Below the pieces are notes generated by a model. The model searched no databases and was not told the DNA's origin. It was given only the letters and a program-made list of their open reading frames with translations. A DNA stretch of 64,000 nt from contig DASYAE010000046.1 in the NCBI GenBank assembly GCA_036501535.1, forward strand, positions 1-64,000. The letters are read 5' to 3'. This stretch comes from DASYAE01 sp036501535 (GTDB taxonomy: Bacteria > Actinomycetota > Actinomycetes > Streptomycetales > Catenulisporaceae). Of the stretch, positions 1 through 8,333 are shown piece after piece. Position numbers and translations under genes: made by a program. Numbering within the stretch: position 1 is the stretch's first letter; each line of letters starts with the position of its first letter.

Positions 1-510
1 CTCGTCCAGGCGCGCGCTCCAGGCGTCCCCGCAGACCTGCTCGCCGCTGATCGGCCGGGTCACCCCGGCGGCCGCGGGCTCGGAGCGGTCCGGCGCGCCG
101 TCCGCCGCCCAGAACCGGGCGGCCAGGATCGTGCCGCGGTCCGACGACGAGTCGAGGTCGAACACGTCCGCCGCCCGGGCGACAGCGCCGAGGCCGATGC
201 CCAGGGAGCCGACCGGCGAGATGCCGTCACGCATCGCCTCGGCGACGTCGGCGATCCCGGGCCCGCGGTCCACGGCGAGCACCTCGATGCCTGCATGCGC
301 CTCGGTGCGCACCACCCGCAGCAGCAACGCGCCCTCGACCGCGTGCTTGTGCAGATTGCTGGCCACCTCGGAGACCGCCAGGGCCACGTCCGCGGACCGC
401 TGCTCACCGAGGCCGATCCGCAGGGCGAGCGCGCTGGCCACGCCGCGGGCGGCGCCGAAGGCGTCGCGGTACCAGGCGATGTCGTCGGACTCGAGCAGGG
501 TGATCGGCAC
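1..510 (-). CDS. ATPase-phosphatase of stressosome pathway (HATPase + SpoIIE start), truncated by window edge
   Basis: Only the first 170 residues are inside the window; the gene continues beyond base 1. They form a GHKL ATPase domain of the RsbW/RsbT type: N-box SEVASNLHKHA, G1 box DRGPGIAD and G2 box GLGAVAR. After that comes PISGEQVCGDAW, which resembles the opening of a SpoIIE/PP2C-like phosphatase domain as in RsbX. The GTG start at 510 lies 3 bases after the stop of the RsbT-like gene, so it is probably the fourth gene of the stressosome operon. By family knowledge such proteins dephosphorylate RsbR/RsbS and reset the stressosome. The fused ATPase-phosphatase layout is common in actinobacteria. 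Its exact role here is inferred. Confidence 0.8.
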   Translation of the reverse strand, partial: MPITLLESDDIAWYRDAFGAARGVASALALRIGLGEQRSADVALAVSEVASNLHKHAVEGALLLRVVRTEAHAGIEVLAVDRGPGIADVAEAMRDGISPVGSLGIGLGAVARAADVFDLDSSSDRGTILAARFWAADGAPDRSEPAAAGVTRPISGEQVCGDAWSARLDE

Positions 511-513
511 GGC

Positions 514-924
514 TCACCGGCCCCACTTGGTGACGGTCACGGTGGTTCCGCGGTCCGGCGCGGAGTCGATGTCGAACTCGTCGACCAGCCGTCGCGACCC
601 GCTCAGGCCCAGGCCGAGGCCGGTTCCGGAGCTCCATCCGTCGGTCAGCGCCTGGTCCAGGTCGGCGATGCCGGGCCCGGAGTCCTCGAAGATCGCCTGC
701 ACGCCGCGCCGCGTACCGTCCTGCACCAGGGAGACCCGGATCGTCCCGCCGCCGCCGTAGGTCAGGGTGTTGCGGGCCAGCTCGCTGGTCGCCGTGACCA
801 GCTTGGTCTGCTCCACCAGCGAGAGGCCGCACTCCTGCGCGAGCGTGCGCACGAACTGGCGCGCGCGCACCACGTCGTCGTTCGACGCGATGGGAAGCAG
901 AGTCGACTCGGCCCGGAGGGTCAT
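514..924 (-). CDS. rsbT: RsbT-like serine/threonine kinase (anti-sigma regulatory ATPase)
   Basis: This 136-residue protein is a single GHKL kinase domain. The N-box TSELARNTLTYGG (about residues 46-58), the G1 box EDSGPGI and the glycine-rich GTGLGLGLSGSRRLVDEF lid are all visible. In the Bacillus stressosome RsbT phosphorylates RsbS and RsbR and is then released to activate a downstream phosphatase. The ATG at 924 overlaps the RsbS stop as ATGA, which argues for translational coupling and against the longer GTG start at 975. The immediate neighbours rsbS and rsbR make the RsbT assignment more likely than an RsbW-type anti-sigma factor. Confidence 0.87.
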   Translation of the reverse strand: MTLRAESTLLPIASNDDVVRARQFVRTLAQECGLSLVEQTKLVTATSELARNTLTYGGGGTIRVSLVQDGTRRGVQAIFEDSGPGIADLDQALTDGWSSGTGLGLGLSGSRRLVDEFDIDSAPDRGTTVTVTKWGR

Positions 925-1376
925 ACGCGGTTCGGATCCCAGAAGGCGGAGCCCGGGCCGCGCGGACCGGACCACCCGGCCTGATCCGCCGGTCCCGCGT
1001 CGTCCTCGTCGTCAGCGCCGTCGCCCGCCCGGCCCATGTCGCGCAGCACGCTGTCCAAGCTGAGCGCGGTGCGCACGCTGCCGAGCGAGAGACCGAGCTC
1101 GACCAGGGTGATCGCGACGGCCGGGCGCATGCCGACCACGACGGTCTGCGCGTCGAGCACCCGCGCTATCGCGGCGATCGTGGCGAGCATGCGGCCGACG
1201 AAGGAGTCGACGATCTCGACCGCGCTGATGTCGATCACCACGTGGTGCGCGCCGGTGCGGGAGACCCGCTCGGCGAGGTCGTCCTGGAGGTTGAGCACGG
1301 CCTGGTCGTCGAGGTCGGTCTGGATGGAGACCAGCAGCACCTCGCCGAGCCGCTGGATCGGGACGCGGTCGGTCAC
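921..1376 (-). CDS. rsbS: RsbS-like STAS-domain stressosome scaffold protein
   Basis: The 151-residue product has a STAS domain in residues 1-115, with the VVIDISAVEIVDS strand-loop and a DS pair at 57-58. That serine matches by eye the RsbS serine phosphorylated by RsbT (Ser59 in Bacillus). A further conserved stretch VVVGMRPAVAITLVELG follows. The C-terminus carries an extra tail of about 35 residues rich in Asp, Gly and Pro, which usual RsbS proteins lack. The GTG start at 1376 overlaps the rsbR stop as GTGA and the stop overlaps the rsbT start as ATGA. This suggests tightly balanced translation of the three partners. Confidence 0.88.
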   Translation of the reverse strand: MTDRVPIQRLGEVLLVSIQTDLDDQAVLNLQDDLAERVSRTGAHHVVIDISAVEIVDSFVGRMLATIAAIARVLDAQTVVVGMRPAVAITLVELGLSLGSVRTALSLDSVLRDMGRAGDGADDEDDAGPADQAGWSGPRGPGSAFWDPNRV

Positions 1377-2227
1377 CGTGCCCGCCCGGGCCGCCTGTTG
1401 ACGTCCACCCCGGAGCGGCTGAGGGCGTGCCGGAGCGCGTCGGCGAGGGTGCCCTTGGTGACGATGTCGCCGAACTCGATGCCCAGCGCGACGATCGTCT
1501 GCGCGATCTGCAGCCGGATGCCGGAGATGGTGCACTCGGCGCCCATCAGCCGCGCCGCGACGACGGTCTTGAGCAGGTGCTGGGCGACCTGGGTGTCGAC
1601 CGCGGGCACTCCGGTGATGTCGATGATGGCCTGCTCGGAGCCGGTGTCGACCAGCGCCTGCAGCAGGTTCTCCATGACCACCATGGTGCGGCTCGAGTCG
1701 AGCGTGCCGACCAGCGGGACCGCGATGACGCCGTCCCAGAGCTTGACCACCGGCGTGGAAAGCTCGAGCAGCTCCTCGGCCTGTGCGCTGATCAGTTCCT
1801 CGCGCGTGCGGGCATACATCTCGACCGTGAAGAGGCCGAGGTCGTCGAGCAGGAGGGAGAACTTGAGGTACGCAGCCACGTCCGCAGCGTCGCCGCGCGC
1901 GCTGAGCATCGGCTCCAGGACCCGCTTGAGCGCGAAGACGCCGATCGCGGTCTCGGTCGGGGTGAAGCCCTGGCGGGCCCTGGTCCGAGACAGCTCGGCC
2001 AGCAGCGCCCGCACCTCGGCGTAAGCCTCGTCGTGCATGTTCAGGCTGCCGGTGCGCAGCGCGGCGCTCAGCGCGCGGTAAAGCTCGCGTAGCTCGGTGT
2101 CGACCTCGGCGCTGCTCACCCGGCCCTTCAACGTGTCGGAGACCGCGGCAACCCACTGCGCGGCGAGATCTTCCCCCTTGACCGAGAGCAGCTTGACCAG
2201 CCGCTCCGCGTCATCGGATTTCGCCAT
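1373..2227 (-). CDS. rsbR: RsbR-like stressosome sensor/scaffold protein
   Basis: The 284-residue protein has a helical N-terminal region (about 1-150), expected to form the variable globin-like sensory turret, and a C-terminal STAS domain (about 160-270). The STAS part has the RsbR signature: PLVGTLDSSRT, DITGVPAVDTQVAQHLL and TISGIRLQIAQTI. Thr212 corresponds by eye to the second RsbR phosphosite (Thr205 in Bacillus). At the first site the local sequence is DSS, so a serine may replace threonine. It is the first gene of the operon. Its promoter should lie in the 134 bases between 2228 and 2361, where no convincing -35/-10 pair was found. Confidence 0.9.
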   Translation of the reverse strand: MAKSDDAERLVKLLSVKGEDLAAQWVAAVSDTLKGRVSSAEVDTELRELYRALSAALRTGSLNMHDEAYAEVRALLAELSRTRARQGFTPTETAIGVFALKRVLEPMLSARGDAADVAAYLKFSLLLDDLGLFTVEMYARTREELISAQAEELLELSTPVVKLWDGVIAVPLVGTLDSSRTMVVMENLLQALVDTGSEQAIIDITGVPAVDTQVAQHLLKTVVAARLMGAECTISGIRLQIAQTIVALGIEFGDIVTKGTLADALRHALSRSGVDVNRRPGRAR

Positions 2228-2361
2228 AACCGCTCCCTAGCCTCGTCGGCGCCCGCGGCCAGAGCGCATCCCGGGGTCATTAGTCGTCAGGCAGCCTAAG
2301 CCATTGCTGCGGAACTCACACAAGCGCCCATTCGGCACCGCATGGTGTGCGGGACGCGGCG

Positions 2362-5052
2362 TCAGCGGGGCACCGGGGTCAGGCCGTTGGCCACCGCGAA
2401 CCGCGCGGCCTCGACCCGGCTGCGCAGGCCGAGCTTGCGGTAGATGGTGGCGAGGTGCCGCTCGACGGTGGAGACGCTCAGGTGGAGCTGCGCCGCGATC
2501 TCCCGGTTCGGCAGCCCGCGGCCGAGCAGGCCGAGGACCTCGGCCTCGCGCGCGGTGATGCCGGCCGGCGGCGGGGTGCGGCCCAGCTCGCCCACCTCGA
2601 CCAGCGCGGCCCGGACGGCGGCCAGGCGGGAGGCGTTCGCGATGTCCACGGCGAGGGCTTCGGCGTCGCGCAGGTGCTTGACCGCCTCGCCGCGGCGGCC
2701 GAGCCGGTGCAGCGACCGGCCGAGGCCGGTCAGCGCGACCACGACGTCGTGCTGGTTCCCCGCGGCGCGGTGGGCCTCGACGGCCTCGGCGTAGTGCGCG
2801 GCGGCGGCGTCCCAGTCGCCGCGGTCCTCGTCGAGCTGGCCCTGGTTGCAGCGCAGCACGCCGGTGAGCTGCCGGTCGCCGAGGCTGGCGTAGAGCTGTA
2901 CGGCCTCTTCGATCGCACGCTCGGCGCGGCCCATGTAGCGGCCGCGGATGAGCACGTCGGCCAGGTTGAGCAGGCCGAGCGCGACCGCGCGGGGCTCGCC
3001 GATCTGACGCTTGATCAGCAGCGACTCCTCGAGCAGCTCGCGCGCCCGGTCCAGGTCGCCCTCGTCGAGGGTGAGCAGGGCCAGGTTGTTGAGGCTCACC
3101 GAGATGGCGCGCCGGTCGCCGAGGGCGCGGCGCAGATCCATCGCCCGCTCGAAGTAGCGGCGGGCGGCCGGCTGGTCGCCCGTATAGCGGTACGCGGAGC
3201 CGACGGCGGTCGCAGCCAACGCGGCCTGCTCCCGTTCGCCGTGGCTCTCGAGGATGCGCAGGGCCGCAGCGCCCTGGTCGGCCGCGCCGGAGTAGTCGCC
3301 GTTCTCGTTCGCCAGAACGGCCGAGGACGCCAGCGCCTTCCCGCTCGGCACGCTGCGCCGGTCGTGCGGCTCGGCGAGGAACCGGGCCAGCCACGAGCGG
3401 CCCTCGGCCAGCCGCCCGCTGGTGAGCCACCAGCGCCAGAGCGCGGCGCTCGTGTTGAGGCCGAGCTCGGTCTGCCCGTGCTCGGCGGCCCAGAGCAGGG
3501 CCTGCTCGATGTCCGGCCACGCGGCGCTCATGCGCGAGCGCCACCGCGGCGCGTCGGCGGTGGTGAGGGCCTGCTCGCTGTCGGTCGCGACCGTGGTGAA
3601 GTGCCGGGCGTGCGCTTCGGGAAGCGTCCGGCCGAGGTCGGTGCCGGCCAGGCGCTCGGCGGCGAACTCGCGGACGGTCTCGAGCAGGATGAAGCGGTTC
3701 TGCAGGCCGTCGCCGCGCACGTGCAGCCACGAGGCGTCGACCAGGGCCCTGACGGAGTGGACGAGCTCGGTGAACGGGATCGCGGTGATCGCGGCGGCGT
3801 CCTCGACGGTGAAGGACCCGGCGAAGACGCTCAGCAGGCGCAGCAGCGCCTGCTCGGGGGCGTCGAGCAGGTCGTAAGAGGCCTCGATGACGCCGCGCAG
3901 GGTGCCGGCCTCGGCGGCGCCGGACCGGCCGCCGAGCAGCGAGGCGCGGTGGCCGAGGATCTCGTCCACGGACAGCGTGCCGGTCCAGCCGGCGATCAGC
4001 TCGATGGCGAGCGGCAGGCCGCCGAGCCGGCGGCACAGCTCGCCGACGGCCGGCCCGGCGCCGGCGAGGTCGAACCGGGGCACGCGCTCGCGCGCCCGCG
4101 CGACGAAGAGCCGCACGGCGTCGGAGGCGGCGACCTCCCCCGGCCCGGCGGCGGGCGCCGGGCAGCCGAGCGGCGGGACGGCCCAGGAGACCTCTTCGAG
4201 AGCGCCGAGCGCGCGCCGGCTGGTGACGACGATCCGCAGCTCCGAGACGCCGTCGAGCAGCATGGAGGCGACGACGGCGACCTCGTCGCGGACGTTCTCG
4301 GCGGCGTCGAGCAGCAGCAGCCGCGGCTCGTCGCCGAGGGCCGAGACGAGCGATTCGGCGGCCGGCGCGTCGGCGCGGTCGCGGGCGCCGACGGCCGCGG
4401 CGATGGCGGTGGTGAGCTGGCGCGGCTCGCGCACCGACTCGAGCGGGACGAATGCGGTCGGCAGGCCGGGCGCGAGGCGGCGGGCGAGTTCGGCGGCCAG
4501 CCGGGTCTTGCCGGTGCCGCCGGGTCCGACGAGGCTGAGCAGCCGGTGCGAGGCGACCGCGTCGGACAGCTCGGCGAGCTCTGCTTCGCGGCCGACGAAG
4601 GCGGAGGTGAAGCCGTAGTCGGGCGGTGCGGTGGACGCGGTGGGTGCGGCAGGCTCACCGGCGCCGGCACTGGCAGCAGTCGACGTCTCGGATTCGGGCG
4701 CCGCCGGCGCGGTACCAGCTCCGGGCCGGATGCTGCTCGCGGGCGCACTGCGTGCCATCGGGACCGACGCGCTCGGTGCGGTGCCGGACGGGGGCGCCGA
4801 GGCAGGCGGCTGACGCGCCTCCTGCTCGAGCTGGGCCAGTGCCTCGATCGCGCGCTCGGACATGCGGCTGCGGCCGGTCTCCCAGCGGTTGACGGTGGCG
4901 AACGAGACGCCGAGCCGGCGGGCCAGCCGCTCCTGGCTCAGCCCGAGCCGCGCACGCAGTCCGCGCAGCCTCGCCGGCAGATCTTCGTCGGGTGCGCCGT
5001 GGTCGGCGGAGGAGGTCACGAGACGCACCACCGCCCCTGCGCCACGGCGCAT
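2362..5052 (-). CDS. STAND-type regulator with N-terminal XRE and C-terminal LuxR helix-turn-helix
   Basis: This is a large regulator of 896 residues from the ATG at 5052. The order of parts is an XRE-like helix-turn-helix (LRARLGLSQERLARRLGVS, about residues 30-80), an Ala/Pro-rich linker, an NB-ARC/AAA ATPase with Walker A GPGGTGKT (Lys182), TPR-like repeats through the C-terminal half, and a LuxR-type helix-turn-helix at the very end (TAREAEVLGLLGRGLPNREIA). Family knowledge suggests an ATP-dependent switch that oligomerises on ligand binding. Having a DNA-binding domain at both ends is unusual. A GTG at 5028 is an alternative start, preceded by AGGGGCGG. The ligand and targets are unknown. 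Confidence 0.85.
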   Translation of the reverse strand: MRRGAGAVVRLVTSSADHGAPDEDLPARLRGLRARLGLSQERLARRLGVSFATVNRWETGRSRMSERAIEALAQLEQEARQPPASAPPSGTAPSASVPMARSAPASSIRPGAGTAPAAPESETSTAASAGAGEPAAPTASTAPPDYGFTSAFVGREAELAELSDAVASHRLLSLVGPGGTGKTRLAAELARRLAPGLPTAFVPLESVREPRQLTTAIAAAVGARDRADAPAAESLVSALGDEPRLLLLDAAENVRDEVAVVASMLLDGVSELRIVVTSRRALGALEEVSWAVPPLGCPAPAAGPGEVAASDAVRLFVARARERVPRFDLAGAGPAVGELCRRLGGLPLAIELIAGWTGTLSVDEILGHRASLLGGRSGAAEAGTLRGVIEASYDLLDAPEQALLRLLSVFAGSFTVEDAAAITAIPFTELVHSVRALVDASWLHVRGDGLQNRFILLETVREFAAERLAGTDLGRTLPEAHARHFTTVATDSEQALTTADAPRWRSRMSAAWPDIEQALLWAAEHGQTELGLNTSAALWRWWLTSGRLAEGRSWLARFLAEPHDRRSVPSGKALASSAVLANENGDYSGAADQGAAALRILESHGEREQAALAATAVGSAYRYTGDQPAARRYFERAMDLRRALGDRRAISVSLNNLALLTLDEGDLDRARELLEESLLIKRQIGEPRAVALGLLNLADVLIRGRYMGRAERAIEEAVQLYASLGDRQLTGVLRCNQGQLDEDRGDWDAAAAHYAEAVEAHRAAGNQHDVVVALTGLGRSLHRLGRRGEAVKHLRDAEALAVDIANASRLAAVRAALVEVGELGRTPPPAGITAREAEVLGLLGRGLPNREIAAQLHLSVSTVERHLATIYRKLGLRSRVEAARFAVANGLTPVPR

Positions 5053-5367
5053 ATCAGCGCCGTCCCGCCCCCAGCGCAGGTCACTGCTTCGACCGGCAGG
5101 CGTGAGCCCGCCGCAGTGGCAGTCCGCCGGATCGCTGGCATGGCTGTCCTCACTGCCGCTCTGTGCCCTGGCTCGCCGGTTCGGCAGGCCTCTGGCGACA
5201 AGAGCGCATCTCACGATGGTGGAAGTGTCGCACATGTCGCGAAGCCGGTCCGCGGGATCCCGGAAATCGAGCGCATTTCGCAGCCGATTCCGCTGCCTTC
5301 ACGCGCGCCGAGGACGCGAATCGCTCGTGCGCCGGCAGAACCGAGACCGCGATGCGATGCGCTCCGG

Positions 5368-6201
5368 TCAGCCGAACAGAACCTCGGCCAGCGCGGTGAA
5401 TCCGGGCATCGGGTCCGATCCGTCGGTGAGCACCTGCACGGCGACGTGATCGGCCCCGGCATCAAGGTGCTGCGTGACTTGCGCGACGGCCGTCGCCGCG
5501 TCGCCGTGCGCGATCACCGCGTCGACCAGCCGGTCGCTGCCCTCGCCGGCGAAGTCGGGCTCGCCGAAGCCGAGGCCCGTCAGCATCCTCCGGTAGTTCG
5601 CCAGCGGGAGGTACCGGTCCACCAGCAGCCGACGGCCGACCGCCCGGGCCCGGTCCGGATCCGCGTCGACGACCACTTTCTGCTCCGGCGCGAGCAGGAC
5701 GCCGGCGCCGACGATCTCCCTCGCCCGGCGGGTGTGCTCCGGCGTGGTCAGGTAGGGATGCGCGCCGGCCGTGCGCTCGGCGGCGAGCTTGAGCACCTTC
5801 GGCCCCAGCGCGGCGAGCAGCCGCCGCTCGGCCGGCACGCCCTCCGCGTCGAGCACGTCGAGGTAATCCACCAGCGCTTCGAACGGCCTGGCGTAGGCGG
5901 CGGTGTTCTCGCTATGGCCGACTCCGACGCCGAGGATGAAGCGGCCCGGATGCCGCGCCTCGATCCGGTGGTAGGCGGCCGCGATTCCCGGCGCCGCGTC
6001 CTTCCAGATGTTGACGATGCCGGTCGCCACCTTGAGTTCCGAGGTCGCGTCCAGCAGTTCCTCGACGATCGCCAGGTCGCCGCCGGGCGAGGCGCCGATC
6101 CAGACCGTCCGATAGCCCAGGCGCTCCAACTGCGCGGCCAGAGCGCCCGACAGCCCCGCCTCCGAACGCCAGATGCCGACCCTGCCCAGTCCGTCGATCA
6201 T
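5368..6201 (-). CDS. LLM-class F420-dependent oxidoreductase
   Basis: The 277-residue protein has the bacterial-luciferase-like TIM barrel seen in F420-dependent reductases. The visible marks are GIWRSEAGLS near the N-terminus, VWIGASPGGDL, the ATGIVNIW strand, and RFILGVGVGHSE, the most conserved turn of the family. Its length and order fit the short actinobacterial subgroup known as TIGR03620. The substrate cannot be read from sequence. It stands alone between the large STAND regulator and a VOC protein, all on the minus strand. Start ATG at 6201 gives the MIDGLGRVGIW N-terminus that begins directly with the first barrel strand. Confidence 0.85.
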   Translation of the reverse strand: MIDGLGRVGIWRSEAGLSGALAAQLERLGYRTVWIGASPGGDLAIVEELLDATSELKVATGIVNIWKDAAPGIAAAYHRIEARHPGRFILGVGVGHSENTAAYARPFEALVDYLDVLDAEGVPAERRLLAALGPKVLKLAAERTAGAHPYLTTPEHTRRAREIVGAGVLLAPEQKVVVDADPDRARAVGRRLLVDRYLPLANYRRMLTGLGFGEPDFAGEGSDRLVDAVIAHGDAATAVAQVTQHLDAGADHVAVQVLTDGSDPMPGFTALAEVLFG

Positions 6202-6236
6202 GCGCGCAGCTTATATCGGCAAGCCGCGCGCCCGCG

Positions 6237-6647
6237 TCACTGCTTGCGCTGCGTGAAGCTGAACCAGTTGCCTGAGTCGTCGCGCATGATCGCCTCGACG
6301 CCGTAGGGGCGTTCGGCCGGCGGCTGGGTGAATTCGACGCCGCGGTCGCTGAGCGCGGCGTGGTCGGCCCGGCAGTCGGTGGTCGAGATCACGCCGGGGC
6401 TCAGCGCGCCCTTCGCGAGCAGGGCCCGGACCTGTTCGGCGGTCTCCGCGTCGAGCATCGAGTGGGCCGGGTCCATCAGCAGCCAGTCCTGGCTCGTCGC
6501 GCCCTGCGGCCGCACGGTGAGCCAGCGCATGCCGTTGTCCAGCGTGACGTCGGTGGTCACCTCGCAGCCGAGCTGCCTGGTGTAGAACTCCTTGGCCGCG
6601 TCCTGATCCAGCACCCAGATGGACACGATCGAGATTCCGGTGATCAT
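6237..6647 (-). CDS. VOC-superfamily (glyoxalase/bleomycin-resistance-like) protein
   Basis: The 136-residue protein shows the paired beta-alpha-beta-beta-beta modules of the VOC superfamily: ITGISIVSIWVLDQDAAKEFY at the start, then LGCEVTTDVTLDNGMRWLTV, and a C-terminal half ending DDSGNWFSFTQ. The start at 6647 is set by a perfect AGGAGG ribosome site 7 bases upstream; an upstream start at 6680 would add an Arg-rich segment with no family counterpart. Members bind divalent metal and act on lactoylglutathione, dioxygenase substrates or drugs, but none is indicated here. The next gene upstream is an AraC regulator in the same direction, 60 bases away. AraC/VOC pairs are often co-regulated. 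Confidence 0.88.
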   Translation of the reverse strand: MITGISIVSIWVLDQDAAKEFYTRQLGCEVTTDVTLDNGMRWLTVRPQGATSQDWLLMDPAHSMLDAETAEQVRALLAKGALSPGVISTTDCRADHAALSDRGVEFTQPPAERPYGVEAIMRDDSGNWFSFTQRKQ

Positions 6648-6707
6648 CTTCCGCCTCCTGACTCGTGATCGACGAGACAAAAGTAAGCCGTCGCAGGTCC
6701 GCCGGGC

Positions 6708-7205
6708 TTATCCGAAATCACGCTCTTCAGGCGGCGCGGCGGGCAGGCCGGCGCGCCACATCAGGGCGAAGCAGCCCGGGATCGGAGCTGGGCCGCCGCG
6801 CCGCGCCGCCTCCTTCTGGTAGGCCGACGGCGAGCAGCCGACCAGCTCGGAGAAGCGGCGGCTGAAGGTGCCGAGGCTGGTGAAGCCGACCAGCAGGCAC
6901 ACCTCGGTGACCGTCAGGTTGACCGAGCGCAGCAGCTCACAGGCCCGCTCGACGCGGCGCTGGGTGCGGTAGCGGCCGGGCGTCTCGCCGTAGGCGGCCT
7001 CGAAGGCCCGGATGAACTGCCCGGTGGAGTAGCCGGCCGTCAAGGCCAGTGCGGCGACGCTCAGCTGGTCGGCGAAGTCCCGGTCGATCCGGTCGCGGGC
7101 TCTGCGCAGGGCGCGAAGCGAGTTCACGTCGGTTCGCCCGCGGCCGGGACCGGCGGTCTTGACCGGTGCGGGCAGGCCCGCCAGCCGCGTCGCGATCGCT
7201 GTCAT
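6708..7205 (-). CDS. AraC-family transcriptional regulator
   Basis: The 165-residue protein is essentially only the AraC DNA-binding domain, with both helix-turn-helix motifs: LSVAALALTAGYSTGQFIRAFEAAYG and LTVTEVCLLVGFTSLGTFSRRFSE. A separate effector-binding domain is missing, so the ligand-sensing part is either the short N-terminal 25 residues or absent. It lies just upstream of the VOC gene on the same strand and probably controls it; this is inferred from position only. Confidence 0.88.
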   Translation of the reverse strand: MTAIATRLAGLPAPVKTAGPGRGRTDVNSLRALRRARDRIDRDFADQLSVAALALTAGYSTGQFIRAFEAAYGETPGRYRTQRRVERACELLRSVNLTVTEVCLLVGFTSLGTFSRRFSELVGCSPSAYQKEAARRGGPAPIPGCFALMWRAGLPAAPPEERDFG

Positions 7206-7298
7206 GGACCCGGTCTATCAGCTCGGGCCGACTGACGCGCCGTCAACCGGTGGGCAGCCCGAGGCGGGTTGCCCCGGGCGCCCGCGGATGCCGCCGGT

Positions 7299-7973
7299 TC
7301 AGGTGGCCGGCTGGACGGACGAGAGTATCTGCGCGCGCAGCCGCGCCGGCGACACGCCGAGCTTGCGCAGGATGATCGGCGGCACGCCGCCGTCGTCGGA
7401 GAGCAGCGCCAGGGCGAGGTGCTCGACGCCGATCCGCTCGCTCTTCAGCCGTTGCATTTCGCGTTCTGCGCGCACCAGGCAGACGCGGGTGCGGCGGGTC
7501 ATCGGCAGATGGTGTCCGCGGTTGCCGGGCCGGGTGAGCCGGACGATGAGCCCGCGCTTCTGCAGCGGTTCGGCTGAGCGCTCGCGGGGCCGGAACCGGG
7601 CGAAGGCCCGGGACTGCGGCCGCATCTGAGGCAGCGTCAGCGCTTCGGCGCCGAACGCGGCTTCTATGCGGGCGCGCACCTGGTCGAGGTCGATGCCGAT
7701 GGTGCTCAGCGCGTCGCCGTCGATCCGGTCGAACAAGCTGGCGCGCTGCGCGGTCGCGGACCAGGTCGGCGAGGTCAGCCGCACCAGTTCCGCCTGGACC
7801 CGCAGCGCGGTGACCCCGCGGTCGCGCAGGATCTCGCCGACGGCGCCCGGCGCCGAGGCCAGGCCGTAGAGGACGTGCTCGCCGCCGACCCAGCGGTGGC
7901 CGAGATCGTGCGCCTGCTCGTTCGCGCGGACGAAGACGTTTCGGACGTCCTCGCTGACCGGCTGGTCGCCCAT
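7299..7973 (-). CDS. Double Clp-N (Clp repeat domain) protein without ATPase
   Basis: The 224-residue protein has Clp N-terminal (R) domain features twice. The first half contains VFVRANEQAHDLGHRWVGGEH followed by VLYGLAS; the second half contains AEREMQRLKSERIGVEHLALALLSD. No Walker motifs are present, so it cannot unfold substrates by itself and may act as an adaptor or decoy for Clp ATPases; that role is inference. The ATG at 7973 overlaps the stop of a small HTH gene as ATGA, so the two are made together. Analogous HTH/Clp-N pairs are known in actinobacteria but are poorly characterised. Confidence 0.82.
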   Translation of the reverse strand: MGDQPVSEDVRNVFVRANEQAHDLGHRWVGGEHVLYGLASAPGAVGEILRDRGVTALRVQAELVRLTSPTWSATAQRASLFDRIDGDALSTIGIDLDQVRARIEAAFGAEALTLPQMRPQSRAFARFRPRERSAEPLQKRGLIVRLTRPGNRGHHLPMTRRTRVCLVRAEREMQRLKSERIGVEHLALALLSDDGGVPPIILRKLGVSPARLRAQILSSVQPAT

Positions 7974-8194
7974 CAGGCCCTCCCGGTCCGACGGCCGTGC
8001 TTGCGGTGCACGGTCTGCTTGGTGACGCCGAGCCGCTCGGCGATCTGCTGCCAGGACCAGCCGAGCCGGCGGGCGTTGGCGACCTGCAGGGTCTCGAGTT
8101 CCTCGGTCAGTGTGCGCAGCGCCGCGACCGCGCGTAGCCCGATGTCGGGATCGTTGCTCGCGGCGCTGTCGGTCAGAGTGAGTGTCGCGGTCAT
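7973..8194 (-). CDS. Small helix-turn-helix regulator coupled to Clp-N protein
   Basis: The 73-residue product is almost only one helix-turn-helix: RLGWSWQQIAERLGVTKQTVHRKHG. The start at 8194 is preferred over the ATG at 8206 for two reasons. The ATG at 8206 lies inside a palindrome. The ATG at 8194 also sits 8 bases after a -10 hexamer, as expected for a leaderless message. Two near-identical palindromes cover its promoter, so autorepression is likely. It overlaps the downstream Clp-N gene by 4 bases. Its regulatory range is unknown. Confidence 0.82.
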   Translation of the reverse strand: MTATLTLTDSAASNDPDIGLRAVAALRTLTEELETLQVANARRLGWSWQQIAERLGVTKQTVHRKHGRRTGRA

Positions 8195-8198
8195 ACTC

Positions 8199-8242
8199 GT
8201 CAGCATAAGCTGACGATCCGCGCGGCGTCAACATATGCTGAC
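8199..8242 (-). promoter_or_regulatory. Leaderless promoter of the HTH/Clp-N operon with two tandem operator palindromes
   Basis: Two 16-bp sites, GTCAGCATAAGCTGAC (8199-8214) and GTCAACATATGCTGAC (8227-8242), are spaced 28 bp centre to centre. On the minus strand a -35 TTGACG (8231-8226) and a -10 TATGCT (8207-8202) are separated by 18 bases. Each hexamer lies wholly or mostly inside one of the palindromes. The predicted transcript would start at about 8195, directly at the ATG at 8194. This is the arrangement of a self-repressed promoter. The likeliest binder is the small HTH protein, by position. Confidence 0.75.
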
Positions 8243-8333
8243 GGCGAGCCGGATCAGGCTCATACCCGAGTAGGGGGTCGGCTCGTCCCGCGGTGGCATG
8301 CCGCGTACGGCGGCGAGCGGGCATGCTGGGGGA

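Noticed and set aside
5226..5240. Direct repeat TGTCGC-aca-TGTCGC upstream of the STAND gene
   Set aside because: Only 6-bp units; expected by chance in this composition.
2347..6306. A very long open frame (over 1300 codons) on the plus strand
   Set aside because: It is antisense to the STAND regulator and LLM gene; composition is Gly/Arg/Ala-rich with no domain, an artefact of GC-rich codon bias.
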